Assembly (NCBI RefSeq): GCF_902506575.1
Contig: NZ_LR732544.1
Location: forward strand, 1,989,793 to 2,036,464
Direction of reading: 5' to 3'
Source: Streptomyces mexicanus
GTDB taxonomy: Bacteria > Actinomycetota > Actinomycetes > Streptomycetales > Streptomycetaceae
Length of the DNA stretch: 46,672 bases
Below are positions 27,467-39,538 of the stretch, piece by piece. The position numbers and the translations under genes are program-made. Below the pieces are notes generated by a model that saw only the letters and a program-made list of their open reading frames with translations, ran no database searches and was not told where the DNA came from. Numbering within the stretch: the first letter of the stretch is position 1; each line of letters begins with the position of its first letter.

Positions 27467-27554
27467 TCCGAGCCCGCGGCCCCCGCACAGCGTACGACGG
27501 ATCGCCGCTACCGCCTACTCACGGCCGGGCCGCCGCCGGCCGCGCCGGTCCGGC

Positions 27555-28331
<777 letters not shown>

Positions 28332-28336
28332 TGAGG

Positions 28337-29548
28337 TCAGTCCTCCAGTGCGGCGAGGCCGGGGAGCGTCTTGCCCTCGAGGTATTCGAGGGAGGCGCCG
28401 CCGCCGGTCGAGATGTGGCCGAACGCCGACTCGTCGAAGCCGAGCGTGCGGACGGCGGCGGCGGAGTCACCACCGCCGACGACGGTGAAGCCCTTGGAGT
28501 CGACCAGGGCCTGGGCGACGGCCTTGGTGCCCTCGGCGAAGTCCGGGTGCTCGAAGACGCCCATCGGGCCGTTCCAGAAGACGGTGGCGGCGTCGGCGAG
28601 CTTGGCGGCGTACAGCGTGCGGGTCTCCGGGCCGATGTCCAGGCCCTCCTGGTCGGCCGGGATGGCGTCCGCGGCGACGGCGGTCGGGTTCGCCGGGGCC
28701 TTGGTCTTCAGGTCCGGGAAGTCGGGCGAGACCATCGCGTCCACCGGCAGGACCAGCTCGACGCCGGACTTCTCGGCGCGCTCCATGTACTCCTTGACGA
28801 CCGGGATCTGGTCCTCCTGCAGGAGCGACTTGCCGACCTCGTACCCCTTGGCCTTGAGGAACGTGTAGGCCATGCCGCCGCCGATGAGCAGGCGGTCGGC
28901 CTTGCCGAGCAGCTGGTCGATGACGGCGAGCTTGTCGGAGACCTTGGCGCCGCCGAGCGCGACGACGTAAGGCCGCTGGACGTCCTCGGTGAGCTTCTTC
29001 AGGACGCCGACCTCGGTGGCGATGAGGTAGCCGGCGTAGTGCGGCAGGCGGGCCGGGAGGTCGTAGACGGAGGCGTGCTTGCGGTGCACCGCGCCGAAGC
29101 CGTCGCCGACGTAGACGTCCGCGAGGGCGGCGAGCCGGTCGGCGAAGGCGCCGCGCTCGGCGTCGTCCTTGGACGTCTCGCCGGGGTTGAAGCGCAGGTT
29201 CTCGATGACCGCGACCTGGCCGGGCTGCAGGCCGTCCACGGCGTCGTGGGCGGCGGGGCCGACGGTGTCCTGGGCGAAGGCCACGGGCGCGCCGAGGAGT
29301 TCGCCGAGCCGTTCGGCGGCGGGCAGCAGCGAGAAGGCCGGGTCCGGGGCGCCCTTGGGGCGGCCCAGGTGCGAGGCCACGACCACCTTGGCGCCCGCCT
29401 CGGCCAGCGCCTTGACGGTGGGCAGCACGGCGCGGATGCGGCCGTCGTCGGTGATGACACCGTCGGCCAGCGGCACGTTGAGGTCGGCGCGGACGAAGAC
29501 CCGCTTGCCGTCCACGCCTTCGGAGAGAAGTTCGTCGATCGTCTTCAT
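28337..29548 (-). CDS. pgk: Phosphoglycerate kinase
   Basis: A 403-residue bilobal kinase making ATP from 1,3-bisphosphoglycerate. Signatures: [14 protein letters not shown] (N-terminal), [22 protein letters not shown] and the C-terminal [14 protein letters not shown] with [16 protein letters not shown] 29548 follows AGGAG at 9-bp spacing; an upstream ATG (29608) adds 20 non-conserved residues and was rejected. Coupled to tpiA. Confidence 0.97.
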   Translation of the reverse strand: MKTIDELLSEGVDGKRVFVRADLNVPLADGVITDDGRIRAVLPTVKALAEAGAKVVVASHLGRPKGAPDPAFSLLPAAERLGELLGAPVAFAQDTVGPAAHDAVDGLQPGQVAVIENLRFNPGETSKDDAERGAFADRLAALADVYVGDGFGAVHRKHASVYDLPARLPHYAGYLIATEVGVLKKLTEDVQRPYVVALGGAKVSDKLAVIDQLLGKADRLLIGGGMAYTFLKAKGYEVGKSLLQEDQIPVVKEYMERAEKSGVELVLPVDAMVSPDFPDLKTKAPANPTAVAADAIPADQEGLDIGPETRTLYAAKLADAATVFWNGPMGVFEHPDFAEGTKAVAQALVDSKGFTVVGGGDSAAAVRTLGFDESAFGHISTGGGASLEYLEGKTLPGLAALED

Positions 29549-29608
29549 GGAATGGGACTCCTGAGGAGGGGCTCTTGATCGTACGAGGGCTGAGCGATCG
29601 GTGTGCAC

Positions 29609-29631
29609 GCGGGCCGGAGGTGCCGGCCCGC
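29609..29631. other. Hairpin in the gap-pgk spacer
   Basis: GCGGGCCGG (29609-29617) pairs with CCGGCCCGC (29623-29631). It lies in the 163-bp gap between gap and pgk and may set the separate levels of the two messages. Confidence 0.6.
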
Positions 29632-29711
29632 CGTACGTGCGTCAGGGCCCGGACCGCGCCGTGGTGCGCTGCCCGAGCCCTGGTGTCACATCGAGTGCCT
29701 GCTTCGGCCGA

Positions 29712-31044
<1,333 letters not shown>

Positions 31045-32469
31045 ATGCGGACGGTCGCGGCGCCCGCGGCACGCGCCGGCCACCTGCGGAGCCACCCCGC
31101 CGGCGCCCCGGCGCACGCAGGGACCGGGTGCCCCGAGGACGACGGCGACACGCCGGAAGATCCGGGAATCCCCAGATGCGGTACAGGCGGACCCGCGCCG
31201 CCGCCTCGGGGGCGCGGGGGTGCGGCGTTCCTGGACGACTTCGACGGCCCCGCCGGCTCCGGCGTCAACACCGCCAACTGGCAGTACGACACCGGCACCT
31301 CCTACCCGGGCGGCGCCGCCAACTGGGGCACCGGCGAGGTGGAGACGATGACCTCGTCCACGAGCAACGTCGCCCTGGACGGCAGCGGCAACCTGCTCAT
31401 CACGCCCCGCCGGGACGCCTCCGGCCACTGGACGTCGGGCCGTATCGAGACCACCCGCACCGACTTCCAGCCGCCGGCCGGCGGCAAGCTGCGCGTGGAG
31501 GCCCGGATCCAGCTGCCGAACGTCACCGGCGCCGCCGCCAAGGGCTACTGGCCCGCGTTCTGGATGCTGGGCTCGCCCTTCCGCGGCAACTACTGGAACT
31601 GGCCGGGCGTCGGCGAGCTGGACATCATGGAGAACGTCCAGGGCCTGAACACCGACTGGGCCACCATGCACTGCGGCACCAACCCCGGCGGTCCCTGCAA
31701 CGAGACCACCGGCATCGGCGGTTCGACGTCCTGCCCCGGCGCCACCTGCCAGGCCGGCTTCCACACCTACGCGATGGAGTGGGACCGCTCCACCAGCCCC
31801 GAGGAGATCCGCTTCTCCGTCGACGGCGTCACCTTCCACACGGTCAAGGCCACCCAGGTCGACGCGACGACCTGGGCGAACGCCACCCAGCACGGCTACT
31901 TCGTCATCCTGAACGTGGCCATGGGCGGCGGCTTCCCCGGAGCGTTCGGCGGCGGTCCGGACAGCGGCACCGAGCCCGGCCACCCGATGACCGTGGACTA
32001 CGTCCGGGTGCTGCAGTCCGGCGGCGGGGGCGGCACCACTCCCCCGCCCACCGGCAACCGCGACGCCTACAGCCCCGTGCAGGCGGAGTCGTACGACGCC
32101 CAGAGCGGCGTGGTCGCCGAGGCCACCACGGACAGCGGCGGCGGCCAGGACCTCGGCTCCCTGGCCAACGGCGACTGGGCCCTGTACAAGGGCGTGAACT
32201 TCGGCTCGACGGCGGCGAATCAGTTCTACGCCCGGGTCGCCAGCGGCGCGGCGAGCGGGGTCAGCGGGCTGGTCGAGGTGCGCCTGGACAGCCGTTCCAA
32301 CGCGCCGATCGGCAGTTTCGCGGTGGCGAACACCGGCGGCTGGCAGTCCTGGCGGACGGTGCCGGCGAACATCTCCGCGGTGACCGGCACGCACGACGTG
32401 TACCTGACCTTCACCAGCGGCCAGCCGGCCGACTTCGTGAACGTCAACTGGTTCGACTTCGGCCACTGA
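31045..32469 (+). CDS. GH16 family beta-glucanase with C-terminal CBM6, N-terminus abnormal
   Basis: A 474-residue frame. Residues 62-330 are a GH16 domain with the catalytic ExDxxE motif E191-D193-E196 (GELDIMENVQG), as in endo-beta-1,3-glucanases. A linker SGGGGGTTPPPTG follows. Residues about 350-474 form a CBM6 module (YSPVQAESYDAQSGVV ... VNVNWFDFGH). Family members are secreted, but here the first ~60 residues are hydrophilic and Arg/Pro-rich with no signal peptide; none was found in the other two frames either. The gene probably lost or never kept its signal sequence, or the true start is not visible. It lies at the suspected junction and beside an AraC gene. Confidence 0.8.
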   Translation: MRTVAAPAARAGHLRSHPAGAPAHAGTGCPEDDGDTPEDPGIPRCGTGGPAPPPRGRGGAAFLDDFDGPAGSGVNTANWQYDTGTSYPGGAANWGTGEVETMTSSTSNVALDGSGNLLITPRRDASGHWTSGRIETTRTDFQPPAGGKLRVEARIQLPNVTGAAAKGYWPAFWMLGSPFRGNYWNWPGVGELDIMENVQGLNTDWATMHCGTNPGGPCNETTGIGGSTSCPGATCQAGFHTYAMEWDRSTSPEEIRFSVDGVTFHTVKATQVDATTWANATQHGYFVILNVAMGGGFPGAFGGGPDSGTEPGHPMTVDYVRVLQSGGGGGTTPPPTGNRDAYSPVQAESYDAQSGVVAEATTDSGGGQDLGSLANGDWALYKGVNFGSTAANQFYARVASGAASGVSGLVEVRLDSRSNAPIGSFAVANTGGWQSWRTVPANISAVTGTHDVYLTFTSGQPADFVNVNWFDFGH

Positions 32470-32480
32470 GCCGTCCCGCG

Positions 32481-32514
32481 CACAGGGGCCCCGTTCGCTC
32501 ACGGGGCCCCTGTG
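32481..32514. terminator. 14-bp perfect hairpin between convergent genes
   Basis: CACAGGGGCCCCGT (32481-32494) pairs with ACGGGGCCCCTGTG (32501-32514), loop TCGCTC. It serves the GH16 gene and the AraC gene. Confidence 0.9.
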
Positions 32515-32538
32515 TCGTGTCCGCGGCGTGCCGCGTCC

Positions 32539-33471
32539 TCAGCGCATCTCGGCGCGGAACGCCACCGGCGTCTGCCCGGTGTGCAGCTGGAAGAACTTGG
32601 AGAAGTTGGCCGCGTCGGGGAAGCCAACGGCGGCGCCGACCCGGCCGATGGGCAGGTCGGTGTGGGCGAGCAGGCGCTTGGCCTCCAGCACGACCCGTTT
32701 GTCGATGAAGCTCTTGGGCGTCTCGCCGGTGGCGGCGCGCACGGCGCGGACCAGAGTGCGGCGGGAGTAGCCGAGGGCGTCGGCGTAGGCGCTGACGCTG
32801 TGGTTGGTGGTGAAGCCCTTCTCGACCGCGTCGCGGAACAGGGTGAAAGTGGTGTCGGTCTGCGGCCGGGTCGCCGTGGCCGCGCTGGCGGCGAGGTGGG
32901 CCAGGCGCAGCAGGAACGCGGTGAGCGAGTGGCGCAGCACCGCGGTGTGCAGGCTCAGCGGGAGGGTCTCGGTGTCCTCGTACTCGCGGCGCAGCTGGGC
33001 GAGGGCGGCCTGGAGGGCGGCGCGCTGGGCGTCGTCGGGGTGGAGCAGGGGCGGCAGGTCGTAGCGGTACAGGCCGGTGGCCTCGACCGTGGCGCGGGGC
33101 AGGAAGCCGGGCTGCATGGTCAGGACGGTTCCGCGGTACTCGTCGGCGCGGGAGAAGCGATGGACCTGTCCGGGGCGGATCCACAGCACATCGCCCGCCG
33201 CGGCCTCGTACTCGGCGAAGTCGATCATGTGCCGCACGGGGCCTTCGCTGAAGAGCATGACCACGTGGAAGTCGATGCGGTGGACTCGGTGCAAAGGAGC
33301 CTCGGCGTGCCAGGTGCGCCCGGTGCCCATGGGGCCCACCTGGAGCCCGACGCCGGCGAGGCTGAGGTCGACCGGGAAGGGGAAGGTCCTGATCTGGTCG
33401 ACCGGGTCGCCGTCCGCGCCGTCGTCCTCGCTCCCGGGGTCGGCTCCGCCCTGGGTGATTGCGTCCGTCAT
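32539..33471 (-). CDS. AraC-family transcriptional regulator
   Basis: A 310-residue protein. Residues about 35-130 are an AraC cupin sensing domain (HRIDFHVVMLFSEGPVRHMIDF, AAGDVLWIRPGQVHRFSRADEYRG). Residues about 210-308 carry the two helix-turn-helix motifs (VSAYADALGYSRRTLVRAVRAATG and VGAAVGFPDAANFSKFFQLHTGQTPVAFR). It diverges from tkt2 across a 166-bp region with an AT-rich repeat, so it is the likely regulator of cluster 2 and perhaps of the GH16 gene. The ligand is probably a sugar but is unknown. Confidence 0.9.
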   Translation of the reverse strand: MTDAITQGGADPGSEDDGADGDPVDQIRTFPFPVDLSLAGVGLQVGPMGTGRTWHAEAPLHRVHRIDFHVVMLFSEGPVRHMIDFAEYEAAAGDVLWIRPGQVHRFSRADEYRGTVLTMQPGFLPRATVEATGLYRYDLPPLLHPDDAQRAALQAALAQLRREYEDTETLPLSLHTAVLRHSLTAFLLRLAHLAASAATATRPQTDTTFTLFRDAVEKGFTTNHSVSAYADALGYSRRTLVRAVRAATGETPKSFIDKRVVLEAKRLLAHTDLPIGRVGAAVGFPDAANFSKFFQLHTGQTPVAFRAEMR

Positions 33472-33569
33472 GTCCCTCTCGTACCGCCTTGACCGCCCGC
33501 CGGGCGGGCTCGTCCGTCGCGGGGTGTCCCACTTTCACCACAGGCTGACACACGGAGACCTTCACGCCA

Positions 33570-33591
33570 AAAAGTCAGACTTTTAAGTTTG
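33570..33591. promoter_or_regulatory. AT-rich inverted repeat between AraC gene and tkt2
   Basis: AAAAGTC-A-GACTTTT (33570-33584) is a perfect 7-bp inverted repeat, overlapped by direct repeats AAGTCAG (33572) and AAGTTTG (33585). It is one of the few AT-rich spots in the window. Probable AraC binding region and tkt2 promoter. Confidence 0.6.
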
Positions 33592-33637
33592 AACGCGTAC
33601 GGCAGCATCCCCTCCTTCTTCCGAGGACTTCTTGAAG

Positions 33638-35713
33638 ATGAGCGAGCACACAACCGAGCGCTTCGAGTGGACCGACCTCGACCGGCGTGCCGTGGACACC
33701 GCCCGTCTGCTGGCGGCCGATGCCGTGCAGAAGGTGGGCAACGGCCACCCCGGCACGGCGATGAGCCTCGCCCCGGCCGCGTACACCCTTTTCCAGAAGG
33801 TGATGCGGCACGACCCGGCGGACCCGGAGTGGACCGGCCGTGACCGGTTCGTCCTCTCCCCCGGCCACACCTCGCTGACCCTCTATACCCAGCTCTACCT
33901 GGCCGGATACGAGCTGGAGCTGGACGACCTGAAGGCGTTCCGCACCTACGGCTCGAAGACGCCCGGTCACCCGGAGTACGGGCACACGGCCGGGGTGGAG
34001 ACCACCACCGGCCCGCTGGGCCAGGGTGTCGCGATGGCGGTGGGCATGGCGATGGCCGCCCGCTACGAGCGCGGCCTGTTCGACCCGGACGCCCCCGAGG
34101 GCACCTCCCCCTTCGACCACACGATCTGGGCGATCGTCTCCGACGGCGACCTTCAGGAGGGCGTCTCCGCGGAGGCCTCCTCGCTCGCCGGCCACCAAAA
34201 GCTCGGCAACCTCGTCTTCCTCTACGACGACAACCACATCTCCATCGAGGGCGACACCGCCACCGCGTTCTCCGAGGACGTGCTGAAGCGGTACGAGGCC
34301 TACGGCTGGCACACCCAGCGCATCGAGCCGGCCGAGAACGGCGACATCGACGTGCGCGCCCTGTACGAGGCGCTGACGGCGGCCAAGGCCGAGACCGAGC
34401 GCCCCTCGATCATCGCGATGCGCACGATCATCGCCTGGCCGGCCCCGAACGCGCAGAACACCGAGGCCGCGCACGGCTCGGCCCTCGGCGAGGACGAGGT
34501 CGCCGCCACCAAGCGGGTCCTGGGCTTCGACCCCGAGCAGACCTTCCAGGTGGACGGGGACGTCCTCGCCCACACCCGGCAGGCCCTGGACCGGGGCGCC
34601 GAGGCGCACGCCGCCTGGGACAAGCAGCTCGCCGCGTGGCGCGACGCCCAGCCCGAGCGCGCCACGCTGCTGGACCGGATCCTGGCCGGGCAGCTGCCCG
34701 AGGGCTGGGAGGACGTCGTCCCGGTCTTCGAGGAGGGCAAGTCCGTCGCCACCCGCGCCGCCTCCGGCAAGGTGCTCCAGGCGCTCGGCGCGGTGATCCC
34801 CGAGCTGTGGGGCGGCTCCGCCGACCTCGCCGGCTCCAACAACACCACCATCGACAAGACCTCCTCGTTCCTGCCGGAGGGCAACCCGCTGCCGGGGGCC
34901 AGCCCCTACGGCCGCACAGTCCACTTCGGCATCCGCGAGTTCTCCATGGCCGCGGAGATGAACGGCATCGCCCTGCACGGCAACACCCGCATCTACGGCG
35001 GCACCTTCCTGGTGTTCTCCGACTACATGCGCAACGCCGTGCGCCTGTCCGCGCTGATGCAGCTGCCGGTGACGTACGTCTGGACGCACGACTCCATCGG
35101 CCTGGGCGAGGACGGCCCCACCCACCAGCCGGTGGAGCACCTGGCCTCGCTGCGCGCCATCCCGGGCCTGAACGTGGTCCGTCCGGCCGACGCCAACGAG
35201 ACCGCCATCGCCTGGATCGAGATCCTCAAGCGGCACGCCACCCACCCGGCCCCGCACGGGCTGGCGCTGACCCGCCAGGGCGTGCCGACCTACGCGCCGA
35301 ACCCGGACGCGGCCAAGGGCGGCTACGTGCTGCGGGAGTCCTCCACGCCCGAGCCGGAGGTCATCCTCATCGCCACCGGCTCCGAGGTGCAGCTCGCGGT
35401 GGCGGCCCGGGAGGCGCTGGAGGCCGAGGGGATCGGCACCCGGGTGGTGTCGATGCCGTCCGTGGAGTGGTTCGAGGAGCAGCCGCAGGCGTACCGCGAG
35501 CGGGTGCTGCCGCCGTCGGTGCGGGCGCGGGTCGCCGTGGAGGCCGGCATCGGACTGACCTGGTACCGCTATGTGGGTGACGCCGGGCGGATCGTGTCCC
35601 TGGAGCACTTCGGTGCCTCCGCCGACGCCAAGACCCTGTTCGCCGAGTACGGCTTCACCGCCGAGAACGTCGCCGCTGCGGCCCGCGCATCCCTGGCCGC
35701 CGCGCGCGCATGA
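33638..35713 (+). CDS. tkt: Transketolase (cluster 2)
   Basis: A 691-residue ThDP transketolase, paralogue of the one at 19695. [30 protein letters not shown] carries the ThDP motif; [24 protein letters not shown] is identical to cluster 1. It differs mainly at the N-terminus and in variable loops ([17 protein letters not shown] versus [17 protein letters not shown]). ATG 33638 was preferred over TTG 33632 because GAGGA is 10 bp upstream of it. Under likely control of the divergent AraC gene. Confidence 0.95.
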   Translation: MSEHTTERFEWTDLDRRAVDTARLLAADAVQKVGNGHPGTAMSLAPAAYTLFQKVMRHDPADPEWTGRDRFVLSPGHTSLTLYTQLYLAGYELELDDLKAFRTYGSKTPGHPEYGHTAGVETTTGPLGQGVAMAVGMAMAARYERGLFDPDAPEGTSPFDHTIWAIVSDGDLQEGVSAEASSLAGHQKLGNLVFLYDDNHISIEGDTATAFSEDVLKRYEAYGWHTQRIEPAENGDIDVRALYEALTAAKAETERPSIIAMRTIIAWPAPNAQNTEAAHGSALGEDEVAATKRVLGFDPEQTFQVDGDVLAHTRQALDRGAEAHAAWDKQLAAWRDAQPERATLLDRILAGQLPEGWEDVVPVFEEGKSVATRAASGKVLQALGAVIPELWGGSADLAGSNNTTIDKTSSFLPEGNPLPGASPYGRTVHFGIREFSMAAEMNGIALHGNTRIYGGTFLVFSDYMRNAVRLSALMQLPVTYVWTHDSIGLGEDGPTHQPVEHLASLRAIPGLNVVRPADANETAIAWIEILKRHATHPAPHGLALTRQGVPTYAPNPDAAKGGYVLRESSTPEPEVILIATGSEVQLAVAAREALEAEGIGTRVVSMPSVEWFEEQPQAYRERVLPPSVRARVAVEAGIGLTWYRYVGDAGRIVSLEHFGASADAKTLFAEYGFTAENVAAAARASLAAARA

Positions 35714-35732
35714 TCCGAACGCAACAAGGAAG

Positions 35733-36902
35733 ATGATCACTGTGACCGAAGCAACCACGACCGCCGGGGCGCTGGGGCGCCTGTCCGACCAGGGCGTGTC
35801 GATCTGGCTGGACGACCTCTCGCGCCGCCGGATCGACTCGGGCAACCTCGCCGAGCTGGTCGAGACGAAGAATGTCGTGGGTGTCACCACCAACCCGTCG
35901 ATCTTCCAGGCCGCCATCGGCTCCGGCGAGGGCTACGAGGAGCAGCTCGCCGACCTGGCGGTGCGCGGGGTCACGGTCGACGAGGCCGTGCGGATGATGA
36001 CCACCGCCGACGTGCGCGCCGCCGCCGACGTGCTGCGCCCGGTCTACGAGGCGACCGGCGGCCGCGACGGCCGGGTCTCCATCGAGGTCGACCCGCGCCT
36101 GGCGCACGACACCGTGGCCACCGTCGCCGAGGCCAAGCAGCTGGCCTGGCTGGTGGACCGCCCGAACGTCATGATCAAGATCCCGGCCACCCGGGCGGGC
36201 CTGCCGGCCATCACCGAGGTACTCGCGGCGGGTATCAGTGTCAACGTGACGCTGATCTTCTCCCTGGAGCGCTACCGCGAGGTGATGGACGCCTACCTCG
36301 CCGGCCTGGAGAAGGCGCGTGCCGCGGGCCTGGACCTGTCGGCGATCCACTCCGTGGCCTCCTTCTTCGTCTCCCGCGTCGACACCGAGATCGACAAGCG
36401 GCTGACCCTGCTGGGCACCGAGGAGGCCCTGGCGCTCAAGGGCCGCGCGGCGCTGGCGAACGCGCGGCTGGCGTACGCGGCATACGAGCAGGTGTTCGGT
36501 TCCGCGAGCGGTGCGACCCCGGCCGGTGAGCGGTTCGCCGCGCTTGCGGCGGCCGGCGCGCACCCGCAGCGCCCCCTGTGGGCCTCCACCGGGGTGAAGG
36601 ATCCGGCGTACAAGGACACCCTGTATGTGGACGAGCTGGTCGCCCCGGGCACGGTGAACACCATGCCGGAGGCCACGCTGAACGCCACCGCCGACCACGG
36701 CGACATCACCGGTGACACGGTGACCGGCGGCTACGAGCAGGCCCGCGCCGACCTGGCGGCGGTCGAGCGGCTGGGGATCTCCTACGACGAGGTCGTCCAG
36801 CAGCTGGAGGACGAGGGCGTCGCCAAGTTCGACAAGGCCTGGCAGGACCTGCTGGACGCGGTGACCAAGTCCATGGACAGCAAGGGAGTTGACGCGGAAT
36901 GA
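35733..36902 (+). CDS. tal: Transaldolase (cluster 2)
   Basis: A 389-residue transaldolase with the Schiff-base lysine in VMIKIPAT. It is longer than its cluster-1 paralogue by a short N-terminal extension and an insertion near [14 protein letters not shown]. The start is uncertain: ATG 35733 is used, but AAGGAAG is better spaced for GTG 35742. ATGA overlap with zwf2. Confidence 0.94.
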   Translation: MITVTEATTTAGALGRLSDQGVSIWLDDLSRRRIDSGNLAELVETKNVVGVTTNPSIFQAAIGSGEGYEEQLADLAVRGVTVDEAVRMMTTADVRAAADVLRPVYEATGGRDGRVSIEVDPRLAHDTVATVAEAKQLAWLVDRPNVMIKIPATRAGLPAITEVLAAGISVNVTLIFSLERYREVMDAYLAGLEKARAAGLDLSAIHSVASFFVSRVDTEIDKRLTLLGTEEALALKGRAALANARLAYAAYEQVFGSASGATPAGERFAALAAAGAHPQRPLWASTGVKDPAYKDTLYVDELVAPGTVNTMPEATLNATADHGDITGDTVTGGYEQARADLAAVERLGISYDEVVQQLEDEGVAKFDKAWQDLLDAVTKSMDSKGVDAE

Positions 36903-38614
36903 GCAAGAAGCCCGCCGAGCCGGCGGCGCGGGACGCGGCCACAGGCCCGTCCCCGGACGCCGCCGTGGGCACCGAGGAGCCGAGCCCGAAGGCCATGCAG
37001 GCCGCGGCGCAGACCCACGAGCCGGCCGCGCCCGCCGCGCCGAAGGAGGCGCCCGCGCCGTCCGAGGTGCGGGTGCCGGTGCAGCCTGCCGCCGACTGGG
37101 TGAATCCGCTGCGCGACCCCTCCGACCGCCGGCTGCCGCGCATCGCGGGGCCGTCCGGACTGGTCATCTTCGGCGTCACCGGTGACCTGTCCCGCAAGAA
37201 GCTGATGCCGGCCGTGTACGACCTGGCCAACCGCGGCCTGCTGCCGCCGGGCTTCTCCCTGGTCGGCTTCGCCCGCCGCGACTGGGAGAACCAGGACTTC
37301 GCGCAGGTGGTGTACGAGGCGGTCAAGGAGCACGCCCGCACGCCGTTCCGCGAGGAGGTCTGGCACCAGCTGACCGAGGGCATGCGGTTCATCCCCGGTG
37401 ACTTCGACGACGACACGGCGTTCAAGCAGCTCAAGGACGCCGTGGAGGAGCTGGACGCCTCCCGGGGCACGGGCGGCAACTTCGCCTTCTACCTCTCGGT
37501 GCCGCCGAAGTTCTTCCCCAAGGTCGTGCAGCAGCTCAAGAAGCACGGTCTGGCCCAGGCCCCCGAGGGCTCCTGGCGGCGCGCCGTCATCGAAAAGCCG
37601 TTCGGTCACGACCTGGCCAGCGCCCGGGAGCTGAACCGGATCGTGCACGACGTCTTCGACCCGGAGCAGGTCTTCCGCATCGACCACTACCTGGGCAAGG
37701 AGACCGTCCAGAACATCCTGGCGCTGCGCTTCGCCAACCAGATGTACGAGCCGATCTGGAACCGCAGCTACGTCGACCACGTCCAGATCACCATGGCCGA
37801 GGACATCGGCATCGGCGGCCGGGCCGGCTACTACGACGGCATCGGCGCCGCCCGGGACGTCATCCAGAACCACCTGCTGCAGCTGATGGCGCTCACCGCG
37901 ATGGAGGAACCCATCGCCTTCGACGCCGAGGCGCTGCTCACCGAGAAGCTGAAGGTGCTCAAGTCGGTGCGGCTGCCGGAGGACCTGGGCGCCCACACGG
38001 TGCGCGCCCAGTACGCCGAGGGCTGGCAGGGCGGCGCGAAGGTGCCCGGCTACCTCCAGGAGGAGGGGATCGACCCGGCCTCCAAGACCGACACCTACGC
38101 GGCGATCAAGCTGGGCATCGACAACCGCCGCTGGGCGGGAGTGCCGTTCTACCTGCGCACCGGCAAGCGGCTGGGCCGCCGGGTCACCGAGATCGCGGTG
38201 GTCTTCAAGCGGGCCCCGCACTCCCCCTTCGACTCCACCGCCACCGAGGAACTGGGCGAGAACGCCATCGTGATCCGCGTCCAGCCGGACGAGGGCATGA
38301 CGGTCCGGTTCGGCTCCAAGGTGCCGGGCACGTCGATGGAGATCCGGGACGTGACGATGGACTTCGCCTACGGCGAGTCCTTCACCGAGTCCAGCCCGGA
38401 GGCGTACGAGCGCCTGATCCTGGACGTGCTGCTGGGTGACGCCAACCTGTTCCCCCGTCACCAGGAAGTGGAAGAGTCCTGGAAGATCCTCGACCCGATC
38501 GAGCGGTACTGGGACGAGCACGGCAGGCCCGCCCAGTACGCCTCGGGGACGTGGGGTCCGCGGGAAGCCGACGAGATGCTCGCACGAGACGGACGGAGCT
38601 GGCGCAGGCCATGA
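36899..38614 (+). CDS. zwf: Glucose-6-phosphate dehydrogenase (cluster 2), N-terminally extended
   Basis: A 571-residue G6PDH. NADP motif [11 protein letters not shown] and substrate motif RIDHYLGKE are intact. Before [16 protein letters not shown] it has 64 extra Ala/Pro/Glu-rich, probably disordered residues that the cluster-1 enzyme lacks. The ATG at 36899 overlaps the tal2 stop. The tail could affect localisation or partner choice; no signal peptide. ATGA overlap with opcA2. Confidence 0.94.
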   Translation: MSKKPAEPAARDAATGPSPDAAVGTEEPSPKAMQAAAQTHEPAAPAAPKEAPAPSEVRVPVQPAADWVNPLRDPSDRRLPRIAGPSGLVIFGVTGDLSRKKLMPAVYDLANRGLLPPGFSLVGFARRDWENQDFAQVVYEAVKEHARTPFREEVWHQLTEGMRFIPGDFDDDTAFKQLKDAVEELDASRGTGGNFAFYLSVPPKFFPKVVQQLKKHGLAQAPEGSWRRAVIEKPFGHDLASARELNRIVHDVFDPEQVFRIDHYLGKETVQNILALRFANQMYEPIWNRSYVDHVQITMAEDIGIGGRAGYYDGIGAARDVIQNHLLQLMALTAMEEPIAFDAEALLTEKLKVLKSVRLPEDLGAHTVRAQYAEGWQGGAKVPGYLQEEGIDPASKTDTYAAIKLGIDNRRWAGVPFYLRTGKRLGRRVTEIAVVFKRAPHSPFDSTATEELGENAIVIRVQPDEGMTVRFGSKVPGTSMEIRDVTMDFAYGESFTESSPEAYERLILDVLLGDANLFPRHQEVEESWKILDPIERYWDEHGRPAQYASGTWGPREADEMLARDGRSWRRP

Positions 38615-39537
38615 AGATCGCCCTGACCGACACCACGGCAAGCAAGATCAACAAGGCGCTGGTGCAGGGCCGCCGTGCCATCGGCACCCCCGCCGTGGGC
38701 ATGGTCCTGACCCTCGTCATCGTCACGGACGAGGAGAACGCCTACGACTCGATCAAGGCGGCCCAGGACGCCTCGCGCGAGCACCCCTCGCGCACCCTGG
38801 TCGTCATCAAGCGGCACGCGCGGACCCTGCGCGACCGCACCCACTCCCGGCTGGACGCGGAGGTCCGCGTCGGCTCCGAGGCCGGCACCGGCGAGACGGT
38901 GGTGCTGCGCACCTACGGCGAGGTCTCCGACCACGCCGACTCGGTGGTCCTGCCGCTGCTGCTGCCGGACGCGCCGGTCGTGGTGTGGTGGCCGGTGGAG
39001 GCGCCCGACAACCCCGCCGCCGACCCGCTGGGCGCGCTGGCCCAGCGCCGCATCACCGACCTGTACGCCTTCGAGCGCCCGCTGGAGGTCCTGCAGACCC
39101 GGGCGCGCAACTACGCGCCGGGCGACACCGACCTGGCCTGGACGCGGCTGACGCTGTGGCGTTCGATGCTCGCCGCCGCGCTCGACCAGGCCCGGGTGGA
39201 GGTGACCTCCGCGGCCGTGGAGGCCGAACCGGACAACCCCAGCGCGGAACTGCTGGCCCGCTGGCTCCAGGCGCGCCTCGGCGTCACGGTCGACCGCGTG
39301 CCCAGCCAGGGCCCGTTCGTGACCACCGTCCGCCTGTCCACGGCGACCGGCGACATCGTCGTGGACCGGCCGGCCGGCCCGCTGGCCACCCTCACCCTGC
39401 CGGGGCAGCCCTCGCGTACGCTCGCGCTGAAGGTGCGCCCCACCTCCGAACTCATCGCCGAGGAGCTGCGCCGCCTCGACGCCGACGAGATGTACGCCGT
39501 CGCCCTGCGCGGCGAGCCCATCAAGGAGACCGTCTGA
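38611..39537 (+). CDS. opcA: G6PDH assembly protein OpcA (cluster 2)
   Basis: A 308-residue OpcA paralogue. It conserves [55 protein letters not shown] and [18 protein letters not shown], and ends at [11 protein letters not shown]. It lacks the ~55-residue basic tail of the cluster-1 protein. Probably partners the extended Zwf beside it. Confidence 0.92.
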   Translation: MKIALTDTTASKINKALVQGRRAIGTPAVGMVLTLVIVTDEENAYDSIKAAQDASREHPSRTLVVIKRHARTLRDRTHSRLDAEVRVGSEAGTGETVVLRTYGEVSDHADSVVLPLLLPDAPVVVWWPVEAPDNPAADPLGALAQRRITDLYAFERPLEVLQTRARNYAPGDTDLAWTRLTLWRSMLAAALDQARVEVTSAAVEAEPDNPSAELLARWLQARLGVTVDRVPSQGPFVTTVRLSTATGDIVVDRPAGPLATLTLPGQPSRTLALKVRPTSELIAEELRRLDADEMYAVALRGEPIKETV

Positions 39538-39538
39538 C

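Noticed and set aside
33632..33637. TTG at 33632 as tkt2 start
   Set aside because: Only 4 bp from the GAGGA ribosome site; ATG 33638 has normal spacing.
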